Assembly (NCBI GenBank): GCA_016777545.1
Contig: JADHRH010000012.1
Span: 1-13,663 of the forward strand
Direction of reading: 5' to 3'
DNA: 13,663 nucleotides
From: Candidatus Pelagibacter sp.
GTDB taxonomy: Bacteria; Pseudomonadota; Alphaproteobacteria; Pelagibacterales; Pelagibacteraceae
Shown piece after piece: positions 1 to 6,967 of this stretch. The notes beneath the pieces are model-generated. The model ran no database searches and was not told the origin of the DNA. It saw only the letters and a list, made by a program, of their open reading frames with translations. The translations under genes were made by a program, and so were the position numbers. Positions within the stretch are counted from its first letter, which is position 1. The number at the start of each line of letters is the position of its first letter.

Positions 1-1
1 C

Positions 2-529
2 CCATGGCTAATTGAAGAAAAAAAAGCAATTAAAGAATTTGTTGTTAATTTAAAAAAACCTTATTTAGGTTTTTGTCTTGGGTGTCAATTATTAGGCGAG
101 GTAATAGGTGGCAAGGTAGTTAAATCAAATCCAGCAGAAATTGGAATAATGGATATAAATTTTACTAAAGAAAAAAAGGAGGATATTTTATTTTCAAAAT
201 TTCCAGAGCAAATTAAAAGTTTGCAGTGGCATTCTTATGAAGTGCAAGGAATAGATAATAATAAAGATGTTACTTTGTTAGCATCATCTCCAGTAACCAA
301 ATATCAAATTTTTAAATACCAAAATCATGCATATGCAATTCAATTTCATATAGAAATTAAAGATACAACAGTTAATGAATGGGGGCGTGTTCCAGAATAT
401 AAGCAGGCTTTAGAGGATCAATTAGGTGAGGGAGCTTTAGATAAATTTGATCGAGATGCAAAAAATAATATGACTGATATGAATAATTATTCTAAAATTC
501 TTTATAAGAATTTTAAAAAGATATTATGA
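2..529 (+). CDS. Class I glutamine amidotransferase, GMP-synthase-like domain (5' truncated by window edge)
   Basis: The frame is open from base 2, so the gene starts outside the window; about 175 residues are visible. Counting from base 2, the nucleophile-elbow motif GFCLGCQLLG puts the catalytic Cys at residue 25. The fragment QFHIE near residues 114-118 supplies the His (116) and Glu (118) of the Cys-His-Glu triad used by class I amidotransferases to release ammonia from glutamine. The usual triad context is FHPE; here Pro is replaced by Ile. The short C-terminal tail (about 57 residues after the triad) and the absence of any synthetase domain suggest a free-standing amidotransferase-like protein of the COG0518 type, not full GuaA. 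An internal ATG at 149 lies after the catalytic Cys, so it cannot be the true start. The substrate or partner is unknown. The stop overlaps the next start as ATGA (526-529). Confidence 0.85.
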   Translation, partial: PWLIEEKKAIKEFVVNLKKPYLGFCLGCQLLGEVIGGKVVKSNPAEIGIMDINFTKEKKEDILFSKFPEQIKSLQWHSYEVQGIDNNKDVTLLASSPVTKYQIFKYQNHAYAIQFHIEIKDTTVNEWGRVPEYKQALEDQLGEGALDKFDRDAKNNMTDMNNYSKILYKNFKKIL

Positions 530-747
530 ATAATAAATTTTTTGAATGGGCAGGGGTTATTACGGCAATCCTTTATTCTATGTTTGTAGCCTTAAACATT
601 GGAATAGAGTTTTTAGGATTTTGCTTGCTACTATTATCTGCCATTTTAATTGGTATCTGGGCATATAGAGGAGGTCACAAGGGAATACTTGTGCTACAAT
701 TTTTTTACGCAACTGCTGGTATAATTGGAATGATACGTTGGTTTTAA
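526..747 (+). CDS. Small three-helix inner-membrane protein, function unknown
   Basis: 73 residues, almost wholly hydrophobic. Likely membrane segments are about residues 8-24, 27-46 and 53-71, with a short charged turn (YRGGHKG, 47-53) between the second and third. There is no signal peptidase site and no recognised catalytic motif. The ATG overlaps the amidotransferase stop as ATGA, which argues for translational coupling and supports this being a real gene. Its 3' end overlaps the convergent photolyase gene by four bases (744-747). The GxxxAxxxGW-like pattern recalls small proteins distantly similar to PnuC-type or YgjV-like transport domains, but I cannot assign a family. Length and position suggest an accessory or stand-alone membrane protein. 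Confidence 0.7.
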   Translation: MNNKFFEWAGVITAILYSMFVALNIGIEFLGFCLLLLSAILIGIWAYRGGHKGILVLQFFYATAGIIGMIRWF

Positions 748-1886
748 TTAAAATTAGCAATAATTTTTGGAATATAATTTTTAAAATTAAAAAAACCTTT
801 ATTACAATATTGCCAAGAAAACTGATCCAACTTTCTATATAAAAATTTTATATTTTTTAATTGATTATTTTGAATAAAATTTGAATTTTCACCAACGGTT
901 GGATAAAGCGCATAAACTTCTTCAGTAATATTTTTTAAATCATTAATGTTAATAGTTTCACAATTTATTGATTTTTCTTTTAATCTTATTTTTTGATCCT
1001 CTAAAAGATTTGCTTTAAATTTCAACACCTTTTCACTTAATTTTATAGTTCTATCTGTATTGTTTGAGACTAACAAAATTTTTTTAAACTTATGTTCTTT
1101 AAAATCAGAAAATTCAAATGTCATATTATTTTCAAATATTAATAAAGTTTTATTTTCAGAAATCTCAGAATTTTTAAAGCTTTTGTTAATAACAGAATAT
1201 ATCTTATCATTGGATATAGGTTTGGCATTTTCATTAAGTTTTATGTTTTTAAATCTATTATTTGTAAATTTATTTATATTCCATTCACTTGCGAGGTAAT
1301 GCTTGCCTTGAGTTTGAACTCCGGCTACCCATCTCCAACCAAGGGTATTTGATGCAGTATCCCCATCATATAGATGTTGCATAAAAAACTCAGCCCCCAA
1401 TTGCCATGGTAATTCTAGTGTAAAAATCCAAATGCTAGCAAACCACATTCTCGTGTGGTTATGAAGATAATTGTTTTCTTTAAGTTCAATTACCCATTGA
1501 TTAAAACAGTCTATATTTGTCTTCCCTTCAATTGCATCCAAATAATTTTGATTATTTTTAAACTCATTTTTAATTTTTTCTAGTTCCGTCAAGTAATCCA
1601 ACCAAACATTAGGTCTTAATTCTAACCAACCTTTCCAATAAACACGCCAAAGAACTTCCTGAATAAATTTTTCATTTTTTGCAAATGAAAACTTTTTAAG
1701 AGATTTATTAATTACTTCTAATTCATTTATTACTCCGTGTGTTATATAGGGGGATAAACAAGAAATATTAGATCTATTACTAGGTCCAAAATCAAAATTT
1801 CTTAGTTTTGAATAATCTGTAAGATTTTGTTCAATAAAATTATTTAATTGATCAACGGCTTTAGCCCTTGAAGCTTCAAAAATCAT
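744..1886 (-). CDS. Cryptochrome/photolyase-family protein with the FAD domain first and an alpha/beta-like domain at the C-terminus
   Basis: 380 residues. Residues 1-215 match the FAD-binding catalytic half of DNA photolyases: LSPYITHG (44-51), EVLW (77-80), LHNHTRMW (141-148) and DGDTASNTLGWRW (174-186). Aligned by eye to E. coli PhrB, E77 and W80 correspond to E274 and W277 (pyrimidine-dimer pocket), N180 to N378 (near flavin N5), and W161 and W184 to W359 and W382 of the electron-transfer chain; no clear W306 equivalent is seen. The N-terminal alpha/beta domain of normal photolyases (usual length about 450-500) is absent. Residues 246-380 instead resemble that domain: LLIFENN like the FRxDLR strand, KFKANLLEDQKIRLKEK like its main helix, and GFFNFKNYIPKI like the closing VFTPFKNAW segment. 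Light-dependent dimer repair is likely but unproven. It starts six bases after the PsiE-like stop and overlaps the convergent gene by four bases. Confidence 0.85.
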   Translation of the reverse strand: MIFEASRAKAVDQLNNFIEQNLTDYSKLRNFDFGPSNRSNISCLSPYITHGVINELEVINKSLKKFSFAKNEKFIQEVLWRVYWKGWLELRPNVWLDYLTELEKIKNEFKNNQNYLDAIEGKTNIDCFNQWVIELKENNYLHNHTRMWFASIWIFTLELPWQLGAEFFMQHLYDGDTASNTLGWRWVAGVQTQGKHYLASEWNINKFTNNRFKNIKLNENAKPISNDKIYSVINKSFKNSEISENKTLLIFENNMTFEFSDFKEHKFKKILLVSNNTDRTIKLSEKVLKFKANLLEDQKIRLKEKSINCETININDLKNITEEVYALYPTVGENSNFIQNNQLKNIKFLYRKLDQFSWQYCNKGFFNFKNYIPKIIANFN

Positions 1887-1892
1887 TTTAAA

Positions 1893-2273
1893 CTATTTAG
1901 ATTTTCTTTTCTTTAGGCCCAATTTATCACTATGTCTCAATCTAAGAATAACTATTGCAGATGCAATCAGAACTATAGCTATAGCTTCATAAACTAATGC
2001 TGATGGATCCATCTCTTTTCCTTGCAATATAATAAATCGAGCTAGGGCAGTTATCGCAATTAAAAGAGGTAAAGTTATACTTATTGATTGCTGGTTCCAA
2101 AAAACACGAACCATTGCTAAGACTTCTAAATAAAGAAACATCAAAAGTAAATCTGCTAGCATTACAGATTGATTTAGAAACATATTTTTAATTTCCATAC
2201 CAACAGCAATTACAGTGCTTACTAAAATAATGCACATTAATACTAGTTGTAAATTTTTTGCTATTTTATCCAT
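1893..2273 (-). CDS. psiE: PsiE-family (phosphate-starvation-inducible E) inner-membrane protein
   Basis: 126 residues with four predicted membrane helices at about 8-26, 37-56, 65-83 and 91-110, and a basic cytoplasmic tail (KKRKSK). The pattern ADLLLMFLYLEVLAMV (40-55), followed by ITLPLLIAITALARFII (66-82), is characteristic of the PsiE family, including the ExxAMV and ALAR elements. The family is named from an E. coli gene induced by phosphate starvation; its molecular role is unknown. The start overlaps the stop of the upstream membrane protein as TAATG (one shared base), so the pair is probably translated together. The photolyase gene follows after six bases. No Pho-box is evident near it, so regulation by phosphate cannot be claimed here. 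The symbol reflects family membership only. Confidence 0.75.
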   Translation of the reverse strand: MDKIAKNLQLVLMCIILVSTVIAVGMEIKNMFLNQSVMLADLLLMFLYLEVLAMVRVFWNQQSISITLPLLIAITALARFIILQGKEMDPSALVYEAIAIVLIASAIVILRLRHSDKLGLKKRKSK

Positions 2274-2731
2274 TACTTATCTTTACTAAATGGTAGCCAC
2301 TTTTCAAACACTGATTTTGATGGACCATCATATGGAATTGAGTAAGAGCTAGGGTTTGGACTGGTTAAAACTTCTATTCCTTTAGAGAATACGAAGATGA
2401 ATACAATGACAAAAACAATAACCATAATTTTAAATGGATCAAAGTTTTTAGTTTTGAATACACTACTAGATTGTGCTTCTGCTTTATGAAAATGCTTGAA
2501 TGTCATGTAGACTGCAAATATCAATCCAATATGAGCAACATATAAACCGGCCCAACCAAATGCAAAAGTTGTATAAGAAAATATATATAAACTAAAAACA
2601 GTTGTCCAAACGAAGCTCAGAACTAATAAAATTTGTAATCTAACAGACCTTGGTAAAGACCTTAGATCATTTTTACTATCATCAAATAAAATGTTAGCAG
2701 CATCCTTCATCCAATTTTTTAATGATTCCAT
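2273..2731 (-). CDS. Unrecognised three-helix membrane protein coupled to the PsiE-family gene
   Basis: 152 residues. A charged amphipathic N-terminal region (1-31, with DDSKNDLRSLPRS) precedes three hydrophobic segments at about 32-53, 59-78 and 100-117, then a polar Pro/Ser-rich tail (PNPSSYSIPYDGPSKS) that would lie across the membrane from the N-terminus. No family is recognised. The TAATG junction with the PsiE-family gene suggests a functional pair or complex. The gene begins 56 bases after the end of the DsbA/FrnE-like gene, and that gap contains a weak terminator-like hairpin, so this gene may head its own transcript with psiE and the photolyase. A sequence or structure search with the N-terminal 80 residues would be the best test of family membership. 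Confidence 0.7.
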   Translation of the reverse strand: MESLKNWMKDAANILFDDSKNDLRSLPRSVRLQILLVLSFVWTTVFSLYIFSYTTFAFGWAGLYVAHIGLIFAVYMTFKHFHKAEAQSSSVFKTKNFDPFKIMVIVFVIVFIFVFSKGIEVLTSPNPSSYSIPYDGPSKSVFEKWLPFSKDK

Positions 2732-2756
2732 AAAGATAGATTAGATTTTTATTAGA

Positions 2757-2783
2757 TAAAAACAAAGGTTAAATTGTCCTTTA
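2757..2783 (-). terminator. Weak intrinsic-terminator-like hairpin between the DsbA-like gene and the next membrane gene
   Basis: On the minus strand a five-base-pair stem, AAAGG (2782-2778) with CCTTT (2768-2764), encloses a nine-base loop and is followed after one base by five T (2762-2758). It lies just downstream of the DsbA-like stop at 2788. The stem is short and AT-rich, so full termination is doubtful; attenuation between the argG-side and photolyase-side genes is possible. Confidence 0.3.
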
Positions 2784-2787
2784 ATTT

Positions 2788-3405
2788 TTAGCTTAAATTG
2801 GACTTTATTACACTTTCTAAATTTGTGGAGCTTTGGGCGCCTGAAATAAAATCTTTTCCTATTTCAAAGAAGGGCACTCCATGAATTTCTTTCTCTCTTG
2901 CGACCGAAATATATGAATTAACTTCTTCAATATTTTTTAAGTTAAAAAAATCATTAATTGCTTCTCCATTAATATTAAATTCTTTTCCAATATTAATTAA
3001 GATTTCTTTATCTCCAATATCAAGACCTTCAATAAAGTATGATTGATATATTTTTTCTTTAATTTCGTTGTGTACATTAGATTGTTCAGCTAATTTGATT
3101 AATAAGTGAGAAAATACAGTATTGGGTGTTTTCTTTATCTTATCTAGATTAAAATTAAGATTTTCTTTGTTGGCCTCCTCTGTCATTCGATCATACATTG
3201 GTTGAGCAAACTCTTTTCCCCCAAACTTTATTTCTAAGTACTTGTTTCTTTCAATTCCTTCTTTAGGCATGTCGGTATTTAGTTGAAATGGAACATGCTC
3301 TATCTCAAACTTAGTTTCAGGAAAGGCCTTTAAAGCTTTATTTAATCTTGTCTGACCAATAAAACACCACCCACAAATTGTGTCAGCAAATACTTTTATT
3401 TTCAT
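2788..3405 (-). CDS. DsbA-superfamily thiol oxidoreductase, FrnE/HCCA-isomerase-like
   Basis: 205 residues, normal for this family. The protein opens with a thioredoxin-fold strand and an active-site CGWC at residues 11-14 (ADTICGWCFIG), then a helical insertion, and closes with the cis-proline loop HGVPFFEIG (P178) and FISGAQ, a pattern shared by FrnE-type DsbA proteins and 2-hydroxychromene-2-carboxylate isomerases. There is no signal peptide, so it is cytoplasmic, unlike true periplasmic DsbA. The presence of both Cys favours a dithiol redox role over the glutathione-dependent isomerase reaction, whose members usually carry Ser or a single nucleophile. Substrate unknown. It begins four bases after argG ends, which implies cotranscription with argG. 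Confidence 0.85.
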   Translation of the reverse strand: MKIKVFADTICGWCFIGQTRLNKALKAFPETKFEIEHVPFQLNTDMPKEGIERNKYLEIKFGGKEFAQPMYDRMTEEANKENLNFNLDKIKKTPNTVFSHLLIKLAEQSNVHNEIKEKIYQSYFIEGLDIGDKEILINIGKEFNINGEAINDFFNLKNIEEVNSYISVAREKEIHGVPFFEIGKDFISGAQSSTNLESVIKSNLS

Positions 3406-3409
3406 TAAC

Positions 3410-4597
3410 TTATGAACGAAGTTTTTGTTTATGAAAGTTAATAAATCTTTCTACGTTTGATTTATTAAAGGTTTTATTTTCTTCAAAAGAAACTTTTTTC
3501 ATTGAGTAAGCATTACTTTTTGTCTGTCTAGATATTATAGTGATATTACCTTTGTATAATTTAAGCTTAACAGAGCCATTAACTTTATTCTTTTTAAGGT
3601 CGACAATTTTTTGAAGTTTAAATCTTGCTTTTGAGTACCAATAACCATTGTAAATAAGTTCTGCATATTTAGGCATAATCTCATCTTTTTTATGCATAGT
3701 TTCTTTATCTAAAGTAACAGACTCAATTGCTCTATGTGCTGACATTAATAGTGTTCCACCAGGCGTTTCATAAACACCTCTAGATTTAATCCCAATAAAT
3801 CTGTTCTCAACTAAATCAACTCTACCTACTCCATTTTTGCCAGCAACATCGTTAAGTTTTTTTAACAAATTTCCAGGTGATAATTTTTTACCATTAATTG
3901 TTGCAGGGTCTCCATTTTTAAATCCTATGGTTACAAAAGAAGGTTTATTAGGTGCTTTTTCAGGAGACACTGTTCTTTGAAAAAGGAATTCAGGAGCTGA
4001 ATTTTTTGGGTTTTCTAAAACCTTACCTTCAGTTGATGTGTGATATAAATTATCATCAATAGAAAAAGGAGGAGCACCTTTTTTATCTGTTGGAATTGGA
4101 ATATTATTTTTTTTTGCATATTTAATTAAATCTGTTCTAGAATTTAATTTCCAAATTCTCCACGGTGCAATAATTTTAACTTTTGGACCAAAGTAATGGT
4201 AACCCAATTCAAATCTTACTTGGTCATTTCCTTTACCAGTTGATCCATGTGAAACAGCATAAGCTCCAAATTTTTTAGCAGCAGCAATTTGACGTTTTGC
4301 AATTAAAGGTCGAGCAATTGATGTACCCAATAAATAAACACCTTCATAAATTGCATGTCCTCTTATCATTGGAAAAACATAATCTTTTACAAAAATATCT
4401 TTTAAATCTTCAATAATGATATTTCTAACACCTAGTCTTTTGGCATTTTTTATAATTTTTTTTCTATCAATTTCTTGCCCAATATCTGCGGTATAACAAA
4501 TAACCTCTGCGTCATAGTTTTCTTGAAGCCATTTTAATATAATAGATGTGTCTAGCCCACCAGAATATGCGAGTACAATTTTTTTTTTAGGTTTCAT
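3410..4597 (-). CDS. argG: Argininosuccinate synthase (EC 6.3.4.5)
   Basis: 395 residues, typical length (about 400). It joins citrulline and aspartate with ATP, giving AMP and PPi, the penultimate step of arginine synthesis, in the cytoplasm. The N-type ATP-pyrophosphatase loop AYSGGLDTS is at 10-18, and GSTGKGNDQVRFE (118-130) binds substrate and nucleotide; both are hallmarks of ArgG. The C-terminal region with GVGRVDLVENRFIGIKSRGVYETPGG is also diagnostic. The gene sits four bases downstream of the IalB-like gene and four bases upstream of the DsbA-like gene. No other arginine genes (argH, argF, argB) are nearby, so expression is probably tied to unrelated housekeeping neighbours. No ARG box or attenuator is visible. 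Confidence 0.98.
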   Translation of the reverse strand: MKPKKKIVLAYSGGLDTSIILKWLQENYDAEVICYTADIGQEIDRKKIIKNAKRLGVRNIIIEDLKDIFVKDYVFPMIRGHAIYEGVYLLGTSIARPLIAKRQIAAAKKFGAYAVSHGSTGKGNDQVRFELGYHYFGPKVKIIAPWRIWKLNSRTDLIKYAKKNNIPIPTDKKGAPPFSIDDNLYHTSTEGKVLENPKNSAPEFLFQRTVSPEKAPNKPSFVTIGFKNGDPATINGKKLSPGNLLKKLNDVAGKNGVGRVDLVENRFIGIKSRGVYETPGGTLLMSAHRAIESVTLDKETMHKKDEIMPKYAELIYNGYWYSKARFKLQKIVDLKKNKVNGSVKLKLYKGNITIISRQTKSNAYSMKKVSFEENKTFNKSNVERFINFHKQKLRS

Positions 4598-4601
4598 CTA
4601 C

Positions 4602-5114
4602 TTAGCTGCAATTTGCTATAGTAGCATCGTATGCCTTTGTGAAACCCAATAGTGAATAATGATCAATAGTTGAAGATCCATTCTGAGTATAACCTGTAAT
4701 CATTATCCTAGATCCTCTTTTCATTGTTTTGATCATTTTTTTTTCTAATTTATTATCTTGGTCTGACATCCAAGCAAATCCTTCTTGAATAAGATCAAAT
4801 TTATATATATTTTTTCCTGAAGTTGCTGTTACCGTATTTTTATTATTAAATTCATAGCCACCAGTAACACTTATCTCATTGGTTATTTTTTCTCCGGGTC
4901 TAAAACTAATAAATAATCGTGCTTCTCTAGGGTTCGCCTTAGGTGATTGGAGAACAGGCTTAGATTGAGCAAAACACACTTTACCTGTGTCCGAGTTTAT
5001 TACATATGTTTCCCAATCTTTATGTGTACCCATTTTTTTTACTTCTTCAGCATTAACTTGACTGATAAAAGTAGCAACAAAGATTATGATTATAAAATTT
5101 TTAATTATGGACAT
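4602..5114 (-). CDS. IalB-like (invasion-associated locus B family) periplasmic protein
   Basis: 170 residues. Residues 1-22 form a Sec signal peptide (basic start, hydrophobic stretch, NA-EE cleavage site), so the mature protein is periplasmic or envelope-bound. The mature part shows the family pattern: HKDWETYVINSDTGKVCF (31-48), a RLFISFRPGEK segment, and a closing GFTKAYDATIANC. Cys 47 and Cys 169 are placed to form a disulfide joining the two ends. The family is named after a Bartonella invasion protein but is widespread in free-living alphaproteobacteria, where its role is unknown, so no host-interaction role should be read into it. The start overlaps the aldo/keto reductase end by ten bases; argG follows after four. 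Confidence 0.8.
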   Translation of the reverse strand: MSIIKNFIIIIFVATFISQVNAEEVKKMGTHKDWETYVINSDTGKVCFAQSKPVLQSPKANPREARLFISFRPGEKITNEISVTGGYEFNNKNTVTATSGKNIYKFDLIQEGFAWMSDQDNKLEKKMIKTMKRGSRIMITGYTQNGSSTIDHYSLLGFTKAYDATIANCS

Positions 5115-6142
5115 GGGTTAGGGTAAATAGTTTGTATTTCATTTATTTCTTTAATTACTTCATCAGTTAAATTTATATTTACACTTTCTATATCAGTTTT
5201 CAACTGCTCCATGGTTGTTGCCCCAATAATTACACTTGTCATAAAAGGTTGTATTTCACAAAATTTAAGTGACATTTGAGTTAAGTTTAGGTTATGTTTT
5301 TTTGAAATTTCATAGTACGCATCAACTGCTTTTTTTGTATTTGGTTTTTCATATCGAGTCCAAAAATTACCATCTCTTTCAATTCTAGAGTTTTTTGGTA
5401 ATTGGTTGTTTCTGTACTTTCCAGTTAAGTATCCACTTGCTAATGGAGAATAAGCTAATAGACCAATTTCATCTCTTATTGAAATCTCAGCAAGTCCAAC
5501 CTCATAAGTTCTATTTAATAAATTGTAAGGGTTTTGAACAGACATCATTCTTGGAAGACCTTTTTCTTTTGCTAGCTCTAAAAATTTTGTTACACCCCAT
5601 GGTGTTTCATTAGATAAACCAATTTCTCTAATTTTCCCCGCATCTACAAACTTTTGTAAATTGCCCAAGACATCTTCAAATTTATTCCATTCACCATTAT
5701 CTTTGTGTTCATAGCCCAATCTTCCAAACATATTGGTATTTCTCTCAGGCCAATGTAGCTGATAGAGATCAATATAATCAGTTTGTAATCTTTTTAAGCT
5801 ATCGTTAACAGCTTCAGTCATTTTTTTTATTCCATAATTATTACCACCTCCTCTTAAGTAGGCTCGCATAGGACCAGCAACTTTAGTTGCTAAAATGACT
5901 TTGTCTCTTTTGTTTGTTTTTTTAAACCAGTTACCAATTATAATTTCTGTATGACCGTAGGTTTCTTCTTTTGGTGGAACCGAATAAAGCTCTGCCGTAT
6001 CCCAAAAATTTACTCCTTGATCTAATGCATAATCCATCTGCTCAAAACCTTCTTCCTGAGTATTTTGCTCTCCCCAAGTCATTGTCCCTAGACAAATTGT
6101 GCTAACCTTTAAATCAGTATTTCCTAGTTTTTTGTAGTTCAT
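5105..6142 (-). CDS. tas: Tas-like NADP(H)-dependent aldo/keto reductase
   Basis: 345 residues, the same length as E. coli Tas (about 346), and very similar throughout: LGTMTWGEQNTQEE (18-31), AELYSVPPKEET (50-61), DSLKRLQTDYIDLYQLHWP, SNETPWGV, QNPYNLLNRTYEVGLAE and IIGATTMEQLKTDIESV. The aldo/keto reductase tetrad is intact: D48, Y53, K87 and H120. It is cytoplasmic and reduces aldehydes or ketones with NAD(P)H; the physiological substrate of Tas is not settled. The ATG at 6142 is supported by an AAGGA ribosome site (plus-strand 6153-6157) ten bases upstream. It is the first gene of the minus-strand group and overlaps the IalB-like gene by ten bases. Confidence 0.92.
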   Translation of the reverse strand: MNYKKLGNTDLKVSTICLGTMTWGEQNTQEEGFEQMDYALDQGVNFWDTAELYSVPPKEETYGHTEIIIGNWFKKTNKRDKVILATKVAGPMRAYLRGGGNNYGIKKMTEAVNDSLKRLQTDYIDLYQLHWPERNTNMFGRLGYEHKDNGEWNKFEDVLGNLQKFVDAGKIREIGLSNETPWGVTKFLELAKEKGLPRMMSVQNPYNLLNRTYEVGLAEISIRDEIGLLAYSPLASGYLTGKYRNNQLPKNSRIERDGNFWTRYEKPNTKKAVDAYYEISKKHNLNLTQMSLKFCEIQPFMTSVIIGATTMEQLKTDIESVNINLTDEVIKEINEIQTIYPNPCP

Positions 6143-6152
6143 ATTAATTTAA

Positions 6153-6157
6153 TCCTT
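6153..6157 (-). promoter_or_regulatory. Shine-Dalgarno (AAGGA) for the Tas-like gene
   Basis: The minus strand reads AAGGA here, with ten bases between it and the ATG at 6142-6140. It fixes the start and contrasts with the divergent gene at 6203, which has no such site. Confidence 0.5.
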
Positions 6158-6168
6158 AATAAGGTATC

Positions 6169-6198
6169 TTGAAATAATAGTAAAAGCCTTTATATATA
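6169..6198 (+). promoter_or_regulatory. Putative sigma-70-type promoter for the Bax-inhibitor-like gene, probably leaderless
   Basis: TTGAAA at 6169-6174 and TATATA at 6193-6198 (18-base spacer; a 16-base alternative exists because of the repeated TA). Only four bases separate the -10-like box from the ATG at 6203, so transcription would start at or next to the A of the ATG. No ribosome-binding sequence precedes the gene. Confidence 0.4.
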
Positions 6199-6202
6199 CG
6201 GT

Positions 6203-6964
6203 ATGGAATTCAATAAACAAAATATACTAAATAAAGTAAAAGAAGCTCAACAATCAACAGTAGTAATGGATGAGGGCCTAAGAGCCTACATGTTAAAAGT
6301 CTATAACTACATGGCATCTGGTATTTTATTAACTGGATTAGTTTCTTTAATATTTTTTAAACTTTCAGTAGTAACAGACGCGAATGGATCAATTGTTGCT
6401 TTAACAAGTTTGGGAAATACAATTTTTTTATCAGGTTTTAAATGGGTTGTAATGTTAGCTCCTCTTGGAGTTGTTTTTTACATGAGTGCTAGAATTAACA
6501 AAATGTCGGCTGCAAGTGCCCAAACAACTTTTTGGGTTTTTGCCTCATTGATGGGTCTTTCTTTATCTTCAATATTTCTAGTTTATACAGGAGCGAGTAT
6601 TACTAGAGTTTTCTTTATTACTTCAATTACTTTTGGAGCAATGAGTATTTACGGCTACACAACTAAAAGAGACCTTACAAAACTAGGATCATTTTTAATG
6701 ATGGGATTAATTGGTATTATTGTGGCATCAGTTGTTAATATGTTTATGAAATCTTCCATGATGGATTTTGTTATTTCAATCTTAGGTGTTTTAATTTTTG
6801 TGGGACTTACTGCTTATGATACCCAAAAAATTAAAAACATGTTTGTTTCAAGTGATACAGGAGAGTTAATGGGTAAAAAAGCTGTGATGGGCGCCTTAAC
6901 TCTATACTTAGACTTTATAAATTTATTTATAATGTTACTGAGATTATTTGGACAAAGAAGATAG
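6203..6964 (+). CDS. Bax inhibitor-1 (BI-1/TMBIM, YbhL/YccA-like) integral membrane protein
   Basis: 253 residues with seven predicted membrane helices after a 30-residue polar N-terminus that ends in MDEGLRAYMLKVYNYM, the usual entry to helix 1 in bacterial members. The family signatures TAYDTQKIK (D206) and LYLDFINLFIMLLRLFG (D237) are present; in the structurally studied homologue BsYetJ an aspartate pair in the last helices gates a pH-sensitive calcium leak, and D206 and D237 are the likely counterparts. The bacterial role is otherwise unclear; YccA relatives interact with the protease FtsH. The gene stands alone on the plus strand, divergent from tas and convergent with the DUF2794 gene, whose stop lies three bases away. 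Confidence 0.93.
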   Translation: MEFNKQNILNKVKEAQQSTVVMDEGLRAYMLKVYNYMASGILLTGLVSLIFFKLSVVTDANGSIVALTSLGNTIFLSGFKWVVMLAPLGVVFYMSARINKMSAASAQTTFWVFASLMGLSLSSIFLVYTGASITRVFFITSITFGAMSIYGYTTKRDLTKLGSFLMMGLIGIIVASVVNMFMKSSMMDFVISILGVLIFVGLTAYDTQKIKNMFVSSDTGELMGKKAVMGALTLYLDFINLFIMLLRLFGQRR

Positions 6965-6967
6965 TTT

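Noticed and set aside
1060..1299. 79-codon plus-strand open frame
   Set aside because: Antisense to the photolyase; its Leu/Phe-rich product is the usual result of reading Lys/Asn-rich coding DNA backwards.
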